Below, piece after piece: positions 1-9,293 of a DNA stretch of 64,000 nucleotides. The notes beneath the pieces are model-generated. The model saw only the letters and a program-made list of their open reading frames with translations. It searched no databases and was not told the origin of the DNA. Made by a program: the position numbers and the translations under genes. Within the stretch, counting starts at the first letter, position 1, and each line of letters opens with the position of its first letter. This stretch comes from Acinetobacter lwoffii. Lineage in GTDB: Bacteria > Pseudomonadota > Gammaproteobacteria > Pseudomonadales > Moraxellaceae. Location of the stretch: positions 1,240,001 through 1,304,000 of the forward strand of contig NZ_CP118963.1 of NCBI RefSeq assembly GCF_029024105.1, written 5' to 3'.

Positions 1-1114
1 TTCGGGAAATTTCCGAGATTTCGCCAACACGGTTATCACCCATGCCAGGGACTTTCATCAGCTGCAGGTAATCGACCATGATACAGCCTAGTTTTCCGCC
101 ATGCATTTTGGCAATACGACGCGCACGGGCACGTAATTCTGTCGGTGGAAGCGCAGAAGAATCATCGATATACAGATTTTTTTCTTGTAAATGCACAATG
201 GTACTGGTGACTTTTGACCATTCATCACTGTCCATTTTACCGGAACGTAAATGTCCCTGATGCACGCGACCAAATGAAGAAATCAAACGCATGGCGATCG
301 AGTCGGCTGGCATCTCCATTGAATAGACCAGAGCAGGCAGGTTGTTATTGAATAAAACACTTTCGACCAGATTCATGGCAAAGGTGGTTTTACCCATGGA
401 TGGACGCGCCGCGACAATAATTAAATCGCCAGATTGCATACCGGAAGTTTTGTTATCCAGTTCTACAAAACCAGTAGTTAAACCGGTAATGCTGCCTTCC
501 ATTTGTGACAGTTCATTTAATTTATCAAATACGTCTGCAACCACCGAGTTGATCGGCTTAGGGCCTTGTGCTTTGGCATTGTTATTATGCTGTTCGGCAA
601 TCGAGAAAATATTGGTCTCAGCCAGATCCAGAATTTCACTTACTGTGCGGCCTTTGGTGTCATAGGCATTTTGTAAAATTTCAGAGCTGACTTTAATCAT
701 GCTGCGCAGGGTAGCAAACTCTTTAATTTTCCCAGCATAAGTTTCCAGGTTATAGAAACTCGAGGGTGAATCTGCCATCAGTTGCATCAAATACTCTTCG
801 CCACCAATGGCATCGAGCAAGTTTTGTTTGATGAGCCAGTCATGTACCAGAACCGCATCATAAGGTGAGTTTTCTTTAGAGAGTTGTTCAATGGCACGGA
901 AAATATATTTATGTCGGGTAGCATAAAAATCATTTTCGGTCAGCACATCACCGACCTGCTCAAAAGATTCAGCCACAGTCATAAGGGCAGCAAGTACAGC
1001 CTGTTCAATTGCTAAATTGTGTGGCGGAGTACGGAACTCCTTGAGATTGCTATTTTCAGTAACAATTTCCGGTTTAGCAGGAGCTACCTTTTTGCTGGCA
1101 TTCGCCTGTGACAT
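1..1114 (-). CDS. dnaB: Replicative DNA helicase DnaB (partial, C-terminus off the left edge)
   Basis: Translating the minus strand from the ATG at 1114 gives an uninterrupted DnaB reading frame that runs off the left edge. The N-terminal DnaB domain (about residues 28-130) contains IEQAVLAALMT and SPSSFYNL. The RecA-like core carries a Walker A motif (ARPSMGKTTFA) and a Walker B region (GCIMVDYLQLM). DnaB is the hexameric 5'-3' helicase that unwinds the replication fork. It follows rpsF-rpsR-rplI on the same strand, the classic order, but a strong hairpin terminator lies between rplI and dnaB. A second, phage-encoded DnaB sits at 62292-63611. Confidence 0.97.
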   Translation of the reverse strand, partial: MSQANASKKVAPAKPEIVTENSNLKEFRTPPHNLAIEQAVLAALMTVAESFEQVGDVLTENDFYATRHKYIFRAIEQLSKENSPYDAVLVHDWLIKQNLLDAIGGEEYLMQLMADSPSSFYNLETYAGKIKEFATLRSMIKVSSEILQNAYDTKGRTVSEILDLAETNIFSIAEQHNNNAKAQGPKPINSVVADVFDKLNELSQMEGSITGLTTGFVELDNKTSGMQSGDLIIVAARPSMGKTTFAMNLVESVLFNNNLPALVYSMEMPADSIAMRLISSFGRVHQGHLRSGKMDSDEWSKVTSTIVHLQEKNLYIDDSSALPPTELRARARRIAKMHGGKLGCIMVDYLQLMKVPGMGDNRVGEISEISR

Positions 1115-1288
1115 ATAAATCCCTGATTTTAAATACAATGGTTAAATATCGTCGGAGATGAATAGCGTTTATTCACTACGAGATGAAATGATACGCGCTC
1201 TGATCAAAAATGCGAAGTGCAATTTTTTGTAAACACGAATAATAAAATGAATTTGACAGTGTTGGCTAGATTATATTTTTTAGAGATA

Positions 1289-1319
1289 AAAAAAGAGCAT
1301 GCTTTCGCATGCTCTTTTT
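1289..1319 (-). terminator. Intrinsic terminator between rplI and dnaB
   Basis: A perfect stem AAAAAGAGCATGC / GCATGCTCTTTTT with a TTTC loop, with a T-run on either strand. It should end the rpsF-rpsR-rplI transcript before dnaB. Confidence 0.85.
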
Positions 1320-1330
1320 GAGGCGAGAAA

Positions 1331-1777
1331 TTACTCAGCTACGATAGTAACTAGAACTTCTGCAGTAACATCATGGTGCAATTGGATTGCGATGTTAAAT
1401 TCGCCAGTGTGACGAAGCGCGCCATTTGGAAGACGTACTTCAGCACGGTCTACTTCTAGACCAGCATTTGTCAACGCGTCAGCGATGTCACGAGTACCGA
1501 TAGAACCGAATAGTTTACCTTCATCACCAGCTTTCGCAGTGATAACGATGTTCACTTCGTTCAATTGGTCAGCACGTGCTTGAGCAGCAGCTAAAACATC
1601 AGCTTCAGCTTTCTCAAGTTCAGCACGACGAGCTTCAAAAGCAGCAGTATTTGATTCTGTTGCAGCAACTGCCATACCTTGTGGGATAAGGAAGTTACGG
1701 CCGTAACCAGCTTTAACTGAAACTTTATCGCCTAGTTTACCTAGGTTTTTAATGCGTTGTAATAAGATAATATCCAC
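1331..1777 (-). CDS. rplI: 50S ribosomal protein bL9
   Basis: 148 aa, the usual bL9 length. It starts MDIILLQRIKNLGKLGDKV and has the glycine-rich GYGRNFLIPQGMA segment of the N-terminal 23S rRNA-binding domain, a long charged helix (about 40-75) and the C-terminal domain containing GKLFGSIGTRDIADAL. bL9 binds near the L1 stalk. Last gene of the rpsF-rpsR-rplI cluster. Confidence 0.98.
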   Translation of the reverse strand: MDIILLQRIKNLGKLGDKVSVKAGYGRNFLIPQGMAVAATESNTAAFEARRAELEKAEADVLAAAQARADQLNEVNIVITAKAGDEGKLFGSIGTRDIADALTNAGLEVDRAEVRLPNGALRHTGEFNIAIQLHHDVTAEVLVTIVAE

Positions 1778-1786
1778 AGCTCAACC

Positions 1787-2014
1787 TCACTTATGATTGT
1801 CAGTGTAAGGGATCAAAGACAAGTAGCGAGCTTGTTTGATAGCTAGCGCTAATTGACGTTGGTAACGAGCTTTAGTACCTGTAATACGGCTAGGAACAAT
1901 CTTGCCGTTTTCAGTGATGTACTGTTTTAAAGTGTCTATATCTTTGTAGTCGATGTACGTAACGTTCTCAGCTGTAAAGCGGCAGAACTTGCGACGACGG
2001 TAAAAACGTGCCAT
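1787..2014 (-). CDS. rpsR: 30S ribosomal protein bS18
   Basis: 75 aa, full length, with the conserved RRRKFCRFT start and IVPSRITGTKARYQRQLA core. bS18 pairs with bS6 on the 30S platform. It lies 12 bp downstream of rpsF and 9 bp upstream of rplI, so the three genes are one operon. Confidence 0.98.
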   Translation of the reverse strand: MARFYRRRKFCRFTAENVTYIDYKDIDTLKQYITENGKIVPSRITGTKARYQRQLALAIKQARYLSLIPYTDNHK

Positions 2015-2026
2015 GTTATGTTCTCC

Positions 2027-2413
2027 TTAAGCTTCAGCAGAGTCTTGAGCGTGTTGTGCTTCTTCACGTTGAGCTTTACGCGCACGTTTTTCTTCAGCAC
2101 TTTTAGCCAATAGTGACTCTTCAGTGATAGCGTTTTCACGACGGATGATAAGGCTACGAATGATTGCGTCGTTATAACGGAATAATTCTTCAAGCTCATC
2201 AAGAGTAGTTTGACCACACTCAACATTCATAAGAATGTAGTGAGCTTTGTGGATCTTGTTGATTGGGTAAGCCAATTGACGACGGCCCCAGTCTTCAAGA
2301 CGGTGGATTTGACCTTCAGCTTCTTTGATGTGAGTTAGGTAGCGTTCTACCATACCAACTACTTGATCGCTTTGATCAGGGTGTACTAAAAGTACGATTT
2401 CGTAATGACGCAT
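2027..2413 (-). CDS. rpsF: 30S ribosomal protein bS6
   Basis: 128 aa starting MRHYEIVLLVHPDQSDQV, with the ferredoxin-like bS6 core (GRRQLAYPINKIHKAHYILMN in two pieces) and a charged, alanine-rich C-terminal tail. First gene of the operon. The mRNA leader just upstream folds into what looks like an S6:S18 autoregulatory motif. Confidence 0.98.
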   Translation of the reverse strand: MRHYEIVLLVHPDQSDQVVGMVERYLTHIKEAEGQIHRLEDWGRRQLAYPINKIHKAHYILMNVECGQTTLDELEELFRYNDAIIRSLIIRRENAITEESLLAKSAEEKRARKAQREEAQHAQDSAEA

Positions 2414-2472
2414 TGTCAGCTCCTTACGGTTTGGACAGCCCCAATTTAAGTAAATTGAAGCAAGGAGTCACA
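2414..2472 (-). promoter_or_regulatory. Probable S6:S18-binding leader of rpsF
   Basis: On the mRNA strand, CTCCTTGC can pair with GTAAGGAG, which contains the rpsF ribosome-binding site. The latter is preceded directly by CCG and by CCAAA, which can pair with an upstream TTGG. A stem holding an unpaired CCG next to a second stem, with the SD sequestered, matches the published S6:S18 autoregulatory motif. Assignment by eye, not by covariance search. Confidence 0.5.
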
Positions 2473-2484
2473 ACCAAAGTTGTG

Positions 2485-2823
2485 TCGCAGTGTTTGCGAA
2501 GGGGGAATTGTAGTGATCTTTAAGGATAATTTCAACCAAATAAGAGATTTTTGCGAAATTATCTCTATAACCAGATCGATCATCAGAACCTGACTTTGGC
2601 TTTAAGCAAATTTGGACTGGTTAAATTCAGCACATGTATTGTTGCGAAGATCAAGCTTTACTTATCAGGCCAGAAAATCTAGAAAACTGAAGGATCGGAG
2701 TCTGGAACCAGAAAGATTGAATTTTCTAAGCGATCAGGAAGATCGAGGTTTAGCTTTATAAAGCCGAATTTTTGATTCTGCTCTACAACTATTGGAAGTA
2801 GGGGATTAAGAGAAATCAAAATA
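2485..2823. other. Intergenic region between rpsF and cyoE
   Basis: About 340 bp upstream of rpsF without a convincing reading frame on either strand. It should hold the rpsF promoter. A short hairpin (CACAAC/GTTGTG, 2469-2484) lies at its rpsF side. Nothing else recognisable. Confidence 0.6.
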
Positions 2824-2853
2824 AAAAAAGATAGAGACTAACTCTATCTTTTT
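2824..2853 (-). terminator. Terminator of the cyo operon
   Basis: Stem AAAAAGATAGAG / CTCTATCTTTTT with a five-base loop and a T-run on the minus strand. It touches the cyoE stop codon. Confidence 0.85.
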
Positions 2854-3730
2854 AAAAAAATACAATCTGTGTAGATGGCGCAGTTGAGGTAAAGCTAAAG
2901 ATAATACTAATGACAGTAATCAGGATCACCGAGAACAAGAAATATTTCTTTGCCCAAAGTTGATCATTTTCAGCTTTAAATCCAATGACACCGATATACA
3001 ACCAGTAAATGCACAGTAAGTTTAAAATCACTGCATAGAACCAGTTGGCATAACCAAAGACAAATAACGCATTCATGGTCAGCGTGAATAACACCACATA
3101 AACCAGTGATTCAATCTTGGTACGATGAATCGAACGTGCCACAGGCAAGATCGGAATGCCTGCATTTTTGTAATCATCAAAGCGGTAAATCGCAATCGCC
3201 CATGAGTGAGGCATTTGCCATAGCGCATAACCTAAAAAGATCAGTAACGCACCGAGGTCAAATTGATTGGCCACTGCGGTATAACCAATGACAGGCGGAG
3301 CTGCACCAGAAATACTGCCTACAACAGTTTGATGAATTGTGGTTCGTTTTGTCCATAGGCTGTAGAAACCAACATATACGACAAAACCAATCACCGCGAA
3401 TAAGAAAGCGTACGCATTTACCCAGAACCATAAAAGACTAAAACCAGCGATGCCTAATACCAGGGCAAAGGCCAGGGCAACAGGTTCGGAAATGGTTTTG
3501 GTGACCAGAGCACGGTTTTGGGTGCGCTGCATTTTTTGGTCGATGTCCTGGTCAATCACGTTATTGACCACACATCCTGATGCTACGACAAGCGTAGTAC
3601 CGAGAAGGGTAATAAGCAGGAGAAGGAAATCTACAGAACCTTGAGTGGCTACGAAGTAGCCACCCAAAGTGGTAACAAAGTTACCGAAGAGAATTCCTGG
3701 CTTAGTCAGGAATAAATACTTTTTCAGCAT
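2852..3730 (-). CDS. cyoE: Heme O synthase (protoheme IX farnesyltransferase)
   Basis: 292 aa, very hydrophobic, a UbiA-superfamily prenyltransferase. The Asp-rich motif NNVIDQDIDQKM (about residues 56-67) binds the Mg-farnesyl diphosphate, and a second polar loop carries WQMPHSWAIAIYRFDDY. It farnesylates heme b to heme O for the CyoB high-spin site. Last gene of cyoABCDE, 10 bp after cyoD, at the inner membrane. Confidence 0.97.
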   Translation of the reverse strand: MLKKYLFLTKPGILFGNFVTTLGGYFVATQGSVDFLLLLITLLGTTLVVASGCVVNNVIDQDIDQKMQRTQNRALVTKTISEPVALAFALVLGIAGFSLLWFWVNAYAFLFAVIGFVVYVGFYSLWTKRTTIHQTVVGSISGAAPPVIGYTAVANQFDLGALLIFLGYALWQMPHSWAIAIYRFDDYKNAGIPILPVARSIHRTKIESLVYVVLFTLTMNALFVFGYANWFYAVILNLLCIYWLYIGVIGFKAENDQLWAKKYFLFSVILITVISIIFSFTSTAPSTQIVFF

Positions 3731-3740
3731 GACGACCAGT

Positions 3741-4067
3741 TTAGATCATCATGTTGTAGTGTAGGTAATTCATGATCCATACAGAACCCACTAAAAGAAT
3801 AGCGATAGTTAAGATGGTATACACGAATGCAATCACGTTCCAGCGTTGCTCTGAAGAAGAGTTCATATGCAGGAAGTAAATTAACTGCACAAGAATCTGA
3901 GCAACCGCAGTAATCGCGATGACAGTAATCAAAATACCACGGCCAAAACCGCCTGCCATCACCATACCGAATGGAATTACGGTAAGGATGACAGAAAGGA
4001 TGAAGCCGACGGTATATTGCTTAACGTTACCGTGTGATTCGCCAGCAGCGTTATGATCGTGACTCAT
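3741..4067 (-). CDS. cyoD: Cytochrome bo3 ubiquinol oxidase subunit IV
   Basis: 108 aa when started at MSHDHNAAGESHG. This ATG overlaps the cyoC stop codon (TAATG), which indicates translational coupling, so it is preferred over a longer upstream reading. Three transmembrane segments (about 20-40, 48-68, 80-102) match CyoD, the small subunit that helps assemble the oxidase. Confidence 0.95.
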   Translation of the reverse strand: MSHDHNAAGESHGNVKQYTVGFILSVILTVIPFGMVMAGGFGRGILITVIAITAVAQILVQLIYFLHMNSSSEQRWNVIAFVYTILTIAILLVGSVWIMNYLHYNMMI

Positions 4068-4687
4068 TACAGAACTCCCATCAAGTAAACTACGCTGAAT
4101 ACACAGATCCAAACGATGTCAAGGAAGTGCCAGAACAAGCTTAGGCAAGCTAGACGACGCGTGTTTGCAAGAGTCAAACCATATTTCTTGATTTGAACCA
4201 TAAGCACGATCATCCAGACCAGACCAGAAGTTACGTGAATACCGTGCGTACCTACCAAAGTAAAGAACGCAGATAAGAACGCACTTGTGCTTGGACCGTG
4301 ACCCGCATGAACTAAATGATTGAACTCATATAGTTCCATGCCGATGAAGATAGCACCGAATACCCAAGTAATCGCTAACCAAGTCAGTACTTTTGCAACG
4401 TCTTTTTTGTATGCAGCAAGAACTGCAAAACCAAAGGTTACAGAAGAGATCAAGAGGGCGAAGGTTTCAGTAAGAACGAAACCTAAAGAGTCGCCAAACA
4501 GGTCTCTCGCACTTGGAGTACCCACAGGAATGTGGCTACTCAAAACAGCGAACGCAATGAAGAGTGTACCGAACAGGACAAGGTCACTCATCAAGTAAGT
4601 CCAGAAACCAAAGACGGTGATGTCAGTATCATCGTGATGATGATGCTCATCGTGTCCGTGGTTATCGTGATGAAGTACTTCAGCCAT
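4067..4687 (-). CDS. cyoC: Cytochrome bo3 ubiquinol oxidase subunit III
   Basis: 206 aa with five predicted membrane spans, a heme-copper oxidase subunit III. The N-terminus is histidine-rich (HHDNHGHDEHHHHDD), followed by TVFGFWTYLMSDLVLFGTLF. It ends SLFWHFLDIVWICVFSVVYLMG, typical of CyoC/CtaE. It lies 4 bp after cyoB and is coupled to cyoD. Confidence 0.97.
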   Translation of the reverse strand: MAEVLHHDNHGHDEHHHHDDTDITVFGFWTYLMSDLVLFGTLFIAFAVLSSHIPVGTPSARDLFGDSLGFVLTETFALLISSVTFGFAVLAAYKKDVAKVLTWLAITWVFGAIFIGMELYEFNHLVHAGHGPSTSAFLSAFFTLVGTHGIHVTSGLVWMIVLMVQIKKYGLTLANTRRLACLSLFWHFLDIVWICVFSVVYLMGVL

Positions 4688-4691
4688 TGTC

Positions 4692-6680
4692 TTAGTCCTT
4701 CTTCAAGTGTTTTTCAAGAATCGCATAGCGTTCGTTTTCAATACGCTCAACTTCAGCAGCTGGAACATAGTAATCCACTTTCTTGGTGAAAGAAGACACG
4801 ATGAAGCTAATGATAGAAGCAAGGAACGTAACAACTACTAACCACCAGATGTGCCAGATTAAACCGAAGCCCATAATAGTGATGAACATCGCGATAACGA
4901 AACCGGCAGCACGGTTAGTTGGCATATGAACATCTTCGTACTTCGTTGGTTTTGCATACGCAACACCATTTTCTTTCTCGATCCAGAAAGTATCAATACC
5001 ATTGATCTTTGGAAGATGAGCAAAGTTATAGAACGGAGCAGGAGAAGATGTCGCCCATTCAAGGGTACGACCATCCCATGGATCGCCAGTCAAATCCAGA
5101 CGTTGGTCACGTTGTAAGAAACCAACCACGATTTGCAGAATGAAACATACGATACCAAGCGCAATCAGAACTGCACCGAACATCGCGATATTTACATACG
5201 GGTCCCATTCTGGGTTGTCAAATGTATTCAAACGACGTGTCATACCCATGAAACCAAGGATATAAAGTGGCATGAACGCAAAGTAGAAACCGAAGAACCA
5301 GAACCAGAACGCTGCTTTACCCCAAGTCTCATTCAGTCTCCAACCGAACATTTTCGGCCAGTAGAAGATGATACCTGCGAACATCGCAAATACTACACCA
5401 CCAATAATTACGTTATGGAAGTGAGCAATCAGGAATAAAGAGTTATGTACCAGGAAGTCCGCTGGTGGAACCGCCATCAATACACCTGTTAAACCACCGA
5501 TACCGAAAGTTACCAGGAAGCCTAGTGTCCATAGCATTGGAGTAGTGTAAACAATACGACCCTTGTACATGGTGAATAACCAAGAGAAGATTTTCACACC
5601 TGTAGGAATCGCAATAATCATGGTCATGATACCGAAGAACGCGTTAACGTTGGCACCTGCACCCATGGTAAAGAAGTGGTGAACCCATACAACGAATGAC
5701 AATACTGTGATTGCTACTGTTGCATACACCATTGATTTGTAACCGAACAATGCTTTGCGCGAGAAAGTCGCAACAACTTCAGAGTAAATACCAAATGCTG
5801 GTAATACCAAGATATATACTTCCGGGTGACCCCAAGTCCAAATCAAGTTCACGTACAACATCGGGCTACCACCCAAGTCGTTAGTAAAGAAGTGGAAACC
5901 GAAGTAACGGTCAAGCGTTAACATTGCAATTGTTGCAGTCAACACTGGGAAAGCCGCAATAATCAATACTGCTGTACATAAAGATGTCCAGGTAAAGATT
6001 GGCATTTCCATAAGTTTCATGCCAGGCGCACGCATTTTGATGATGGTAACGAAGAAGTTAACACCCGTTAATAGCGTACCCAGACCTGAAATTTGCAGTG
6101 CCCAGATATAGTAGTCCATACCTACGCCTGGAGAGTATTCAATGCCAGACAGTGGAGGGTATGCCATCCAGCCTGTTGCAGCGAACTCACCTAACGCGAG
6201 TGACACCATCATTAGACCCGCAGCACCGGCGAATAACCAGAAGCTGAGTGAGTTTAATAATGGAAATGCAACGTCACGTGCACCGATTTGAAGCGGTACA
6301 GAGATGTTCATTAAACCAACTACAAGACCCATTGCTACGAAGAAGATCATGATCACGCCATGCGCGGTAAAGATCTGATCGTAATGCTCAGGGTGTAAAT
6401 AACCTTCGCCGCCACCTTTTGCAAGGAACTGCTGAAGACGCATCATGATCGCATCGGCGAAACCACGCACCAGCATGATGATCGATACGAACAGGTACAT
6501 GATACCAATTTTTTTATGGTCTACAGATGTGAACCATTCGTTCCACAGGTAGCCCCATTTTTTGAAGTAGGTAATACCGGCAACAACTGCGATACCACCC
6601 AAGATCATCATTGCAACAGTTGCCAATACGATTGGATCGTAAGGAATTGCATCCGGACCTAACTTACCTAAGAAGCTCAT
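4692..6680 (-). CDS. cyoB: Cytochrome bo3 ubiquinol oxidase subunit I
   Basis: 662 aa, the length of E. coli CyoB. This catalytic subunit holds heme b, heme O3 and CuB and pumps protons while reducing O2 to water. Visible are the low-spin heme His region (FTAHGVIMIFFVAMG), WGHPEVYILVLPAFG with the CuB His-Tyr crosslink site (about 285), the CuB His pair in VWVHHFFTMG, and the heme ligands in FLIAHFHNVIIGG. It sits 3 bp downstream of cyoA. Confidence 0.98.
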   Translation of the reverse strand: MSFLGKLGPDAIPYDPIVLATVAMMILGGIAVVAGITYFKKWGYLWNEWFTSVDHKKIGIMYLFVSIIMLVRGFADAIMMRLQQFLAKGGGEGYLHPEHYDQIFTAHGVIMIFFVAMGLVVGLMNISVPLQIGARDVAFPLLNSLSFWLFAGAAGLMMVSLALGEFAATGWMAYPPLSGIEYSPGVGMDYYIWALQISGLGTLLTGVNFFVTIIKMRAPGMKLMEMPIFTWTSLCTAVLIIAAFPVLTATIAMLTLDRYFGFHFFTNDLGGSPMLYVNLIWTWGHPEVYILVLPAFGIYSEVVATFSRKALFGYKSMVYATVAITVLSFVVWVHHFFTMGAGANVNAFFGIMTMIIAIPTGVKIFSWLFTMYKGRIVYTTPMLWTLGFLVTFGIGGLTGVLMAVPPADFLVHNSLFLIAHFHNVIIGGVVFAMFAGIIFYWPKMFGWRLNETWGKAAFWFWFFGFYFAFMPLYILGFMGMTRRLNTFDNPEWDPYVNIAMFGAVLIALGIVCFILQIVVGFLQRDQRLDLTGDPWDGRTLEWATSSPAPFYNFAHLPKINGIDTFWIEKENGVAYAKPTKYEDVHMPTNRAAGFVIAMFITIMGFGLIWHIWWLVVVTFLASIISFIVSSFTKKVDYYVPAAEVERIENERYAILEKHLKKD

Positions 6681-6683
6681 GTC

Positions 6684-7778
6684 TTATTCTCCTTGAGAAG
6701 CAGTCGCATGTTCACCAGCTACATGAGCTTCAGAAGCAGACGCTTCATGAGCAACAGCATCAGTCGCTGCAGCTTCTACAGGAGCTGAATGGTCAGCACC
6801 GTGGTAGTTACTCATATACTTGTGAATCACAGATTCAAACAAACCTTGCTCTACAGAAGAGTAGTAAGTCACAGGATGTGGCTTAGTAGGGTAAGGCTTC
6901 ATTGCTTCAGCAGCAGCCTTCTCTTCAGGAGTCTTAGCTCTTGCAATAATCGCTTCGATCTGGTGAACACCGCGGTTACCGTCACGTAAGCTTGCAAATT
7001 CAGCTTGGTCTAGAACAGTTTTTTGTACTGCATTAGGGTTAACTGAAGTACCGTTTCCTGCCTGAATAGCAGAAACCCATTCGGCAAACTGGGCATCAGT
7101 CACAGAATGTGCACGGAAGCGCATTTGTGAGAAGCCATAGCCTGAATAGTTTGAAGAGAAACCACGATAACCTTCAGCTGGACTAGTTTCATCAGCTAAG
7201 AAGTTAAGGTGAGTTTGCATACCTGCCATTGCATAAATCTGACCACTTAACGCCGGGATGAAGAACGAGTTCATCGTGAAGTTAGAGGTTAAACGAAGGC
7301 TTACCGGAGTTTGCTCTGGGAAACGTAATTCGTTAACAGTTGCAATGCCTTGCTCAGGATAGATGAAGATCCATTTAAATTGCTCAGCAATAACCTGAAC
7401 AGTTAATGGCGCTTTATCTGCTTCAATTGGACGGTATGGGTCATACTTGTGGGAACCCCACCAAGTTAACCAAGCTAAAATACCAATAATAATGACAGGG
7501 ATACCCCATACTACAATTTCAATCGCAGTAGAGTGTACCCATGTAGGTTTATAGTCTGCGTCTTTATTCGATGCACGATATTTCCAACCGAACCATAATG
7601 CCATGATGATTGATGGAATAACCACCAAAAGCATTAAGTAAATCGCAGTCATCATCAGGTTACTTTGACCTGCTGCAACTGGACCTTTAGAGTTCAGAAG
7701 TACCATATCACCACCACACCCAGTCAAGAGTGCAGTCATCGCAGATAAAGACAATACAGCTAAAATCGTTTGTCTCAT
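6684..7778 (-). CDS. cyoA: Cytochrome bo3 ubiquinol oxidase subunit II (lipoprotein)
   Basis: 364 aa. The N-terminus is a lipoprotein signal with lipobox LLTGC (Cys21), then two membrane spans and a periplasmic cupredoxin-like domain (FKWIFIYPEQGIATVNEL, MNSFFIPALSGQIYAMAGM) without the CuA ligands, as expected for a quinol oxidase. The Ala/Glu/His-rich C-terminal tail after about residue 315 is longer than in E. coli. First gene of the operon; RBS GAGG 8 bp upstream. Confidence 0.97.
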   Translation of the reverse strand: MRQTILAVLSLSAMTALLTGCGGDMVLLNSKGPVAAGQSNLMMTAIYLMLLVVIPSIIMALWFGWKYRASNKDADYKPTWVHSTAIEIVVWGIPVIIIGILAWLTWWGSHKYDPYRPIEADKAPLTVQVIAEQFKWIFIYPEQGIATVNELRFPEQTPVSLRLTSNFTMNSFFIPALSGQIYAMAGMQTHLNFLADETSPAEGYRGFSSNYSGYGFSQMRFRAHSVTDAQFAEWVSAIQAGNGTSVNPNAVQKTVLDQAEFASLRDGNRGVHQIEAIIARAKTPEEKAAAEAMKPYPTKPHPVTYYSSVEQGLFESVIHKYMSNYHGADHSAPVEAAATDAVAHEASASEAHVAGEHATASQGE

Positions 7779-7819
7779 TTTACAACCTCGGTGAAGAGTC
7801 CCATTCCCTAATTTAATAT

Positions 7820-7847
7820 GGGATAGCGATTAAAGTGCACATGACAA
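7820..7847 (-). promoter_or_regulatory. Candidate cyo operon promoter
   Basis: Upstream of cyoA the minus strand reads TTGTCA, 16 bp, TATCCC. The -35 is good and the -10 weak. The rest of 7779-8036 shows no gene. Confidence 0.3.
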
Positions 7848-8036
7848 AAAAGGCTGAATTTTACAAAACATCCTATTAATCACAATACACCGCTACGTTG
7901 TAGGGCATTATGCCTGAGATTCACGAACTAAGCTATATCTAGGGCGCTTTAAATGCCTGTAATAAAAACCGATTTTGCTGGTCTGAATTGGGGGGGATTT
8001 ATGGGAATTTTATTTCAATTTCAAAGTTCTGTAATC

Positions 8037-8063
8037 AAAATGGGATGATATTCATCCCATTTT
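8037..8063 (-). terminator. Terminator downstream of the GYF/RDD gene
   Basis: Palindrome AAAATGGGATGA / TCATCCCATTTT with a three-base loop, 14 bp past the stop of the 8077-8874 gene. Confidence 0.65.
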
Positions 8064-8076
8064 GTGTATTCCTGCA

Positions 8077-8874
8077 CTATTGTTTCACAACTTGCGTTTT
8101 TGCGAGTTTATCGTGCAAGGTTTGACGTTTTTTGCCCAATCCGAAGGCCCAGTCAATAATTAAACTCAGTGGCATAAATACAATATTTAAAAATATGAAA
8201 AATACACTACGAATAGTGAAGGCGCGTAACAGGCTGGTCTTTTCACCTGATTCGGCATCTACAATTTTGATTTTCGTCAGCTTTTTACCAATACTTTGGC
8301 CTGATTTGGCAATCAGAAAGGCTTGAATGGCCAGCATGATAATCAAATAGACCGCTGTGGCAAGCCACGCCTGCTGAGAAAACATCTCAAACATTTGAGT
8401 CTGTAATTGTTGGGCCAGAGCAGGATCTGCATTGCTACTCAGCACGACATTCATGAATTCTTCATTCAGTTGTGCAAATCGGGTTTCCTGTTCAGGTGTA
8501 AAAAATGCAGTCAAAATGAAGGTTGCTGGTAACCACAGTAACACATCTACAATTTTGGCCAGTATACGGCTTGGAATACTGGCGAGTTCATTCTTTTGAG
8601 TCGCTGTTTGAGTATGAGGCTGTGAATAGGCCAAAGTCGTTGACTGATTGTTCTGGAATACCGGCGTTTCAGGTGTGACTGCGGGAACGACATAACCTTC
8701 AGGTTGATATACCGATTTTCCTTGGGTAAGTTCACCTAAGGCTTTCCACTCTGTCATGCCTTGATGCCATGCCAGGTCAGTCAGCATGACTTGTTGATTC
8801 GCCAGCATCTGATTCAATTGCTCGAGCGTATATGGACCAGCTTGTTGATTGTTTCGTGCCAAGTAAATCTGCAT
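8077..8874 (-). CDS. GYF_2 / RDD domain membrane protein
   Basis: 265 aa. Residues 1-52 form a GYF_2 (DUF4339) domain, with the pattern GPYTLEQLNQMLANQQV...LAWHQGMTEWKAL. A linker follows, then an RDD domain (about 100-260) with the Arg and Asp residues in SIPSRILAKIVDVLLWLPA, three to four membrane spans, and SGQSIGKKLTKIKIVDA. RDD proteins are membrane proteins of largely unknown role, and some are proposed transporters. Single gene with its own terminator. Family call is secure, function is not. Confidence 0.85.
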   Translation of the reverse strand: MQIYLARNNQQAGPYTLEQLNQMLANQQVMLTDLAWHQGMTEWKALGELTQGKSVYQPEGYVVPAVTPETPVFQNNQSTTLAYSQPHTQTATQKNELASIPSRILAKIVDVLLWLPATFILTAFFTPEQETRFAQLNEEFMNVVLSSNADPALAQQLQTQMFEMFSQQAWLATAVYLIIMLAIQAFLIAKSGQSIGKKLTKIKIVDAESGEKTSLLRAFTIRSVFFIFLNIVFMPLSLIIDWAFGLGKKRQTLHDKLAKTQVVKQ

Positions 8875-9252
8875 ATAGACTGAATCTCAATATATAAATG
8901 TGAACTGATAATAGCTTTGATCAAGATTGTATTGAATTCTGTTTTGAAAACAAACATCCTCTTATCGTAAGATATAGATTAATTGAGGATTTTCAATCAT
9001 ATTTCTCATTAAAAATGCGCCCATACAAAATTGCAAGGATCACCACTCTTAAAAATATCTTCCCGAACATCCAATGGTTATTCATTATTATTGCCATTTT
9101 GATATGACTTTACTGTTGGTATTTGTTTGTCATTACAGTTTTCATGTGTTGATAAGCTTTGATTTAATTATATTTATAAATTCAATCGTTTATCTTGCGA
9201 TTAGGCCTTTAATTATTAATTTTCAAACAGTAAATCATAATATCTATCTCAT
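8875..9252. other. AT-rich intergenic region
   Basis: About 380 bp between the divergent-ended GYF/RDD gene and the ppsA terminator. It should contain the GYF/RDD promoter. The only reading frame of note (9074-9268, plus) is low-complexity hydrophobic sequence that runs into the terminator and is not believed. Confidence 0.5.
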
Positions 9253-9281
9253 AAAAAAGACCCTATAAAAGGGTCTTTTTT
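9253..9281 (-). terminator. ppsA terminator
   Basis: Stem AAAAAAGACCC / GGGTCTTTTTT around TATAAAA, 13 bp beyond the ppsA stop codon. Confidence 0.85.
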
Positions 9282-9293
9282 ATTCACAATTGC

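Noticed and set aside
9074..9268. 64-codon hydrophobic frame on the plus strand
   Set aside because: AT-rich low-complexity sequence without ribosome site, running into the ppsA terminator.
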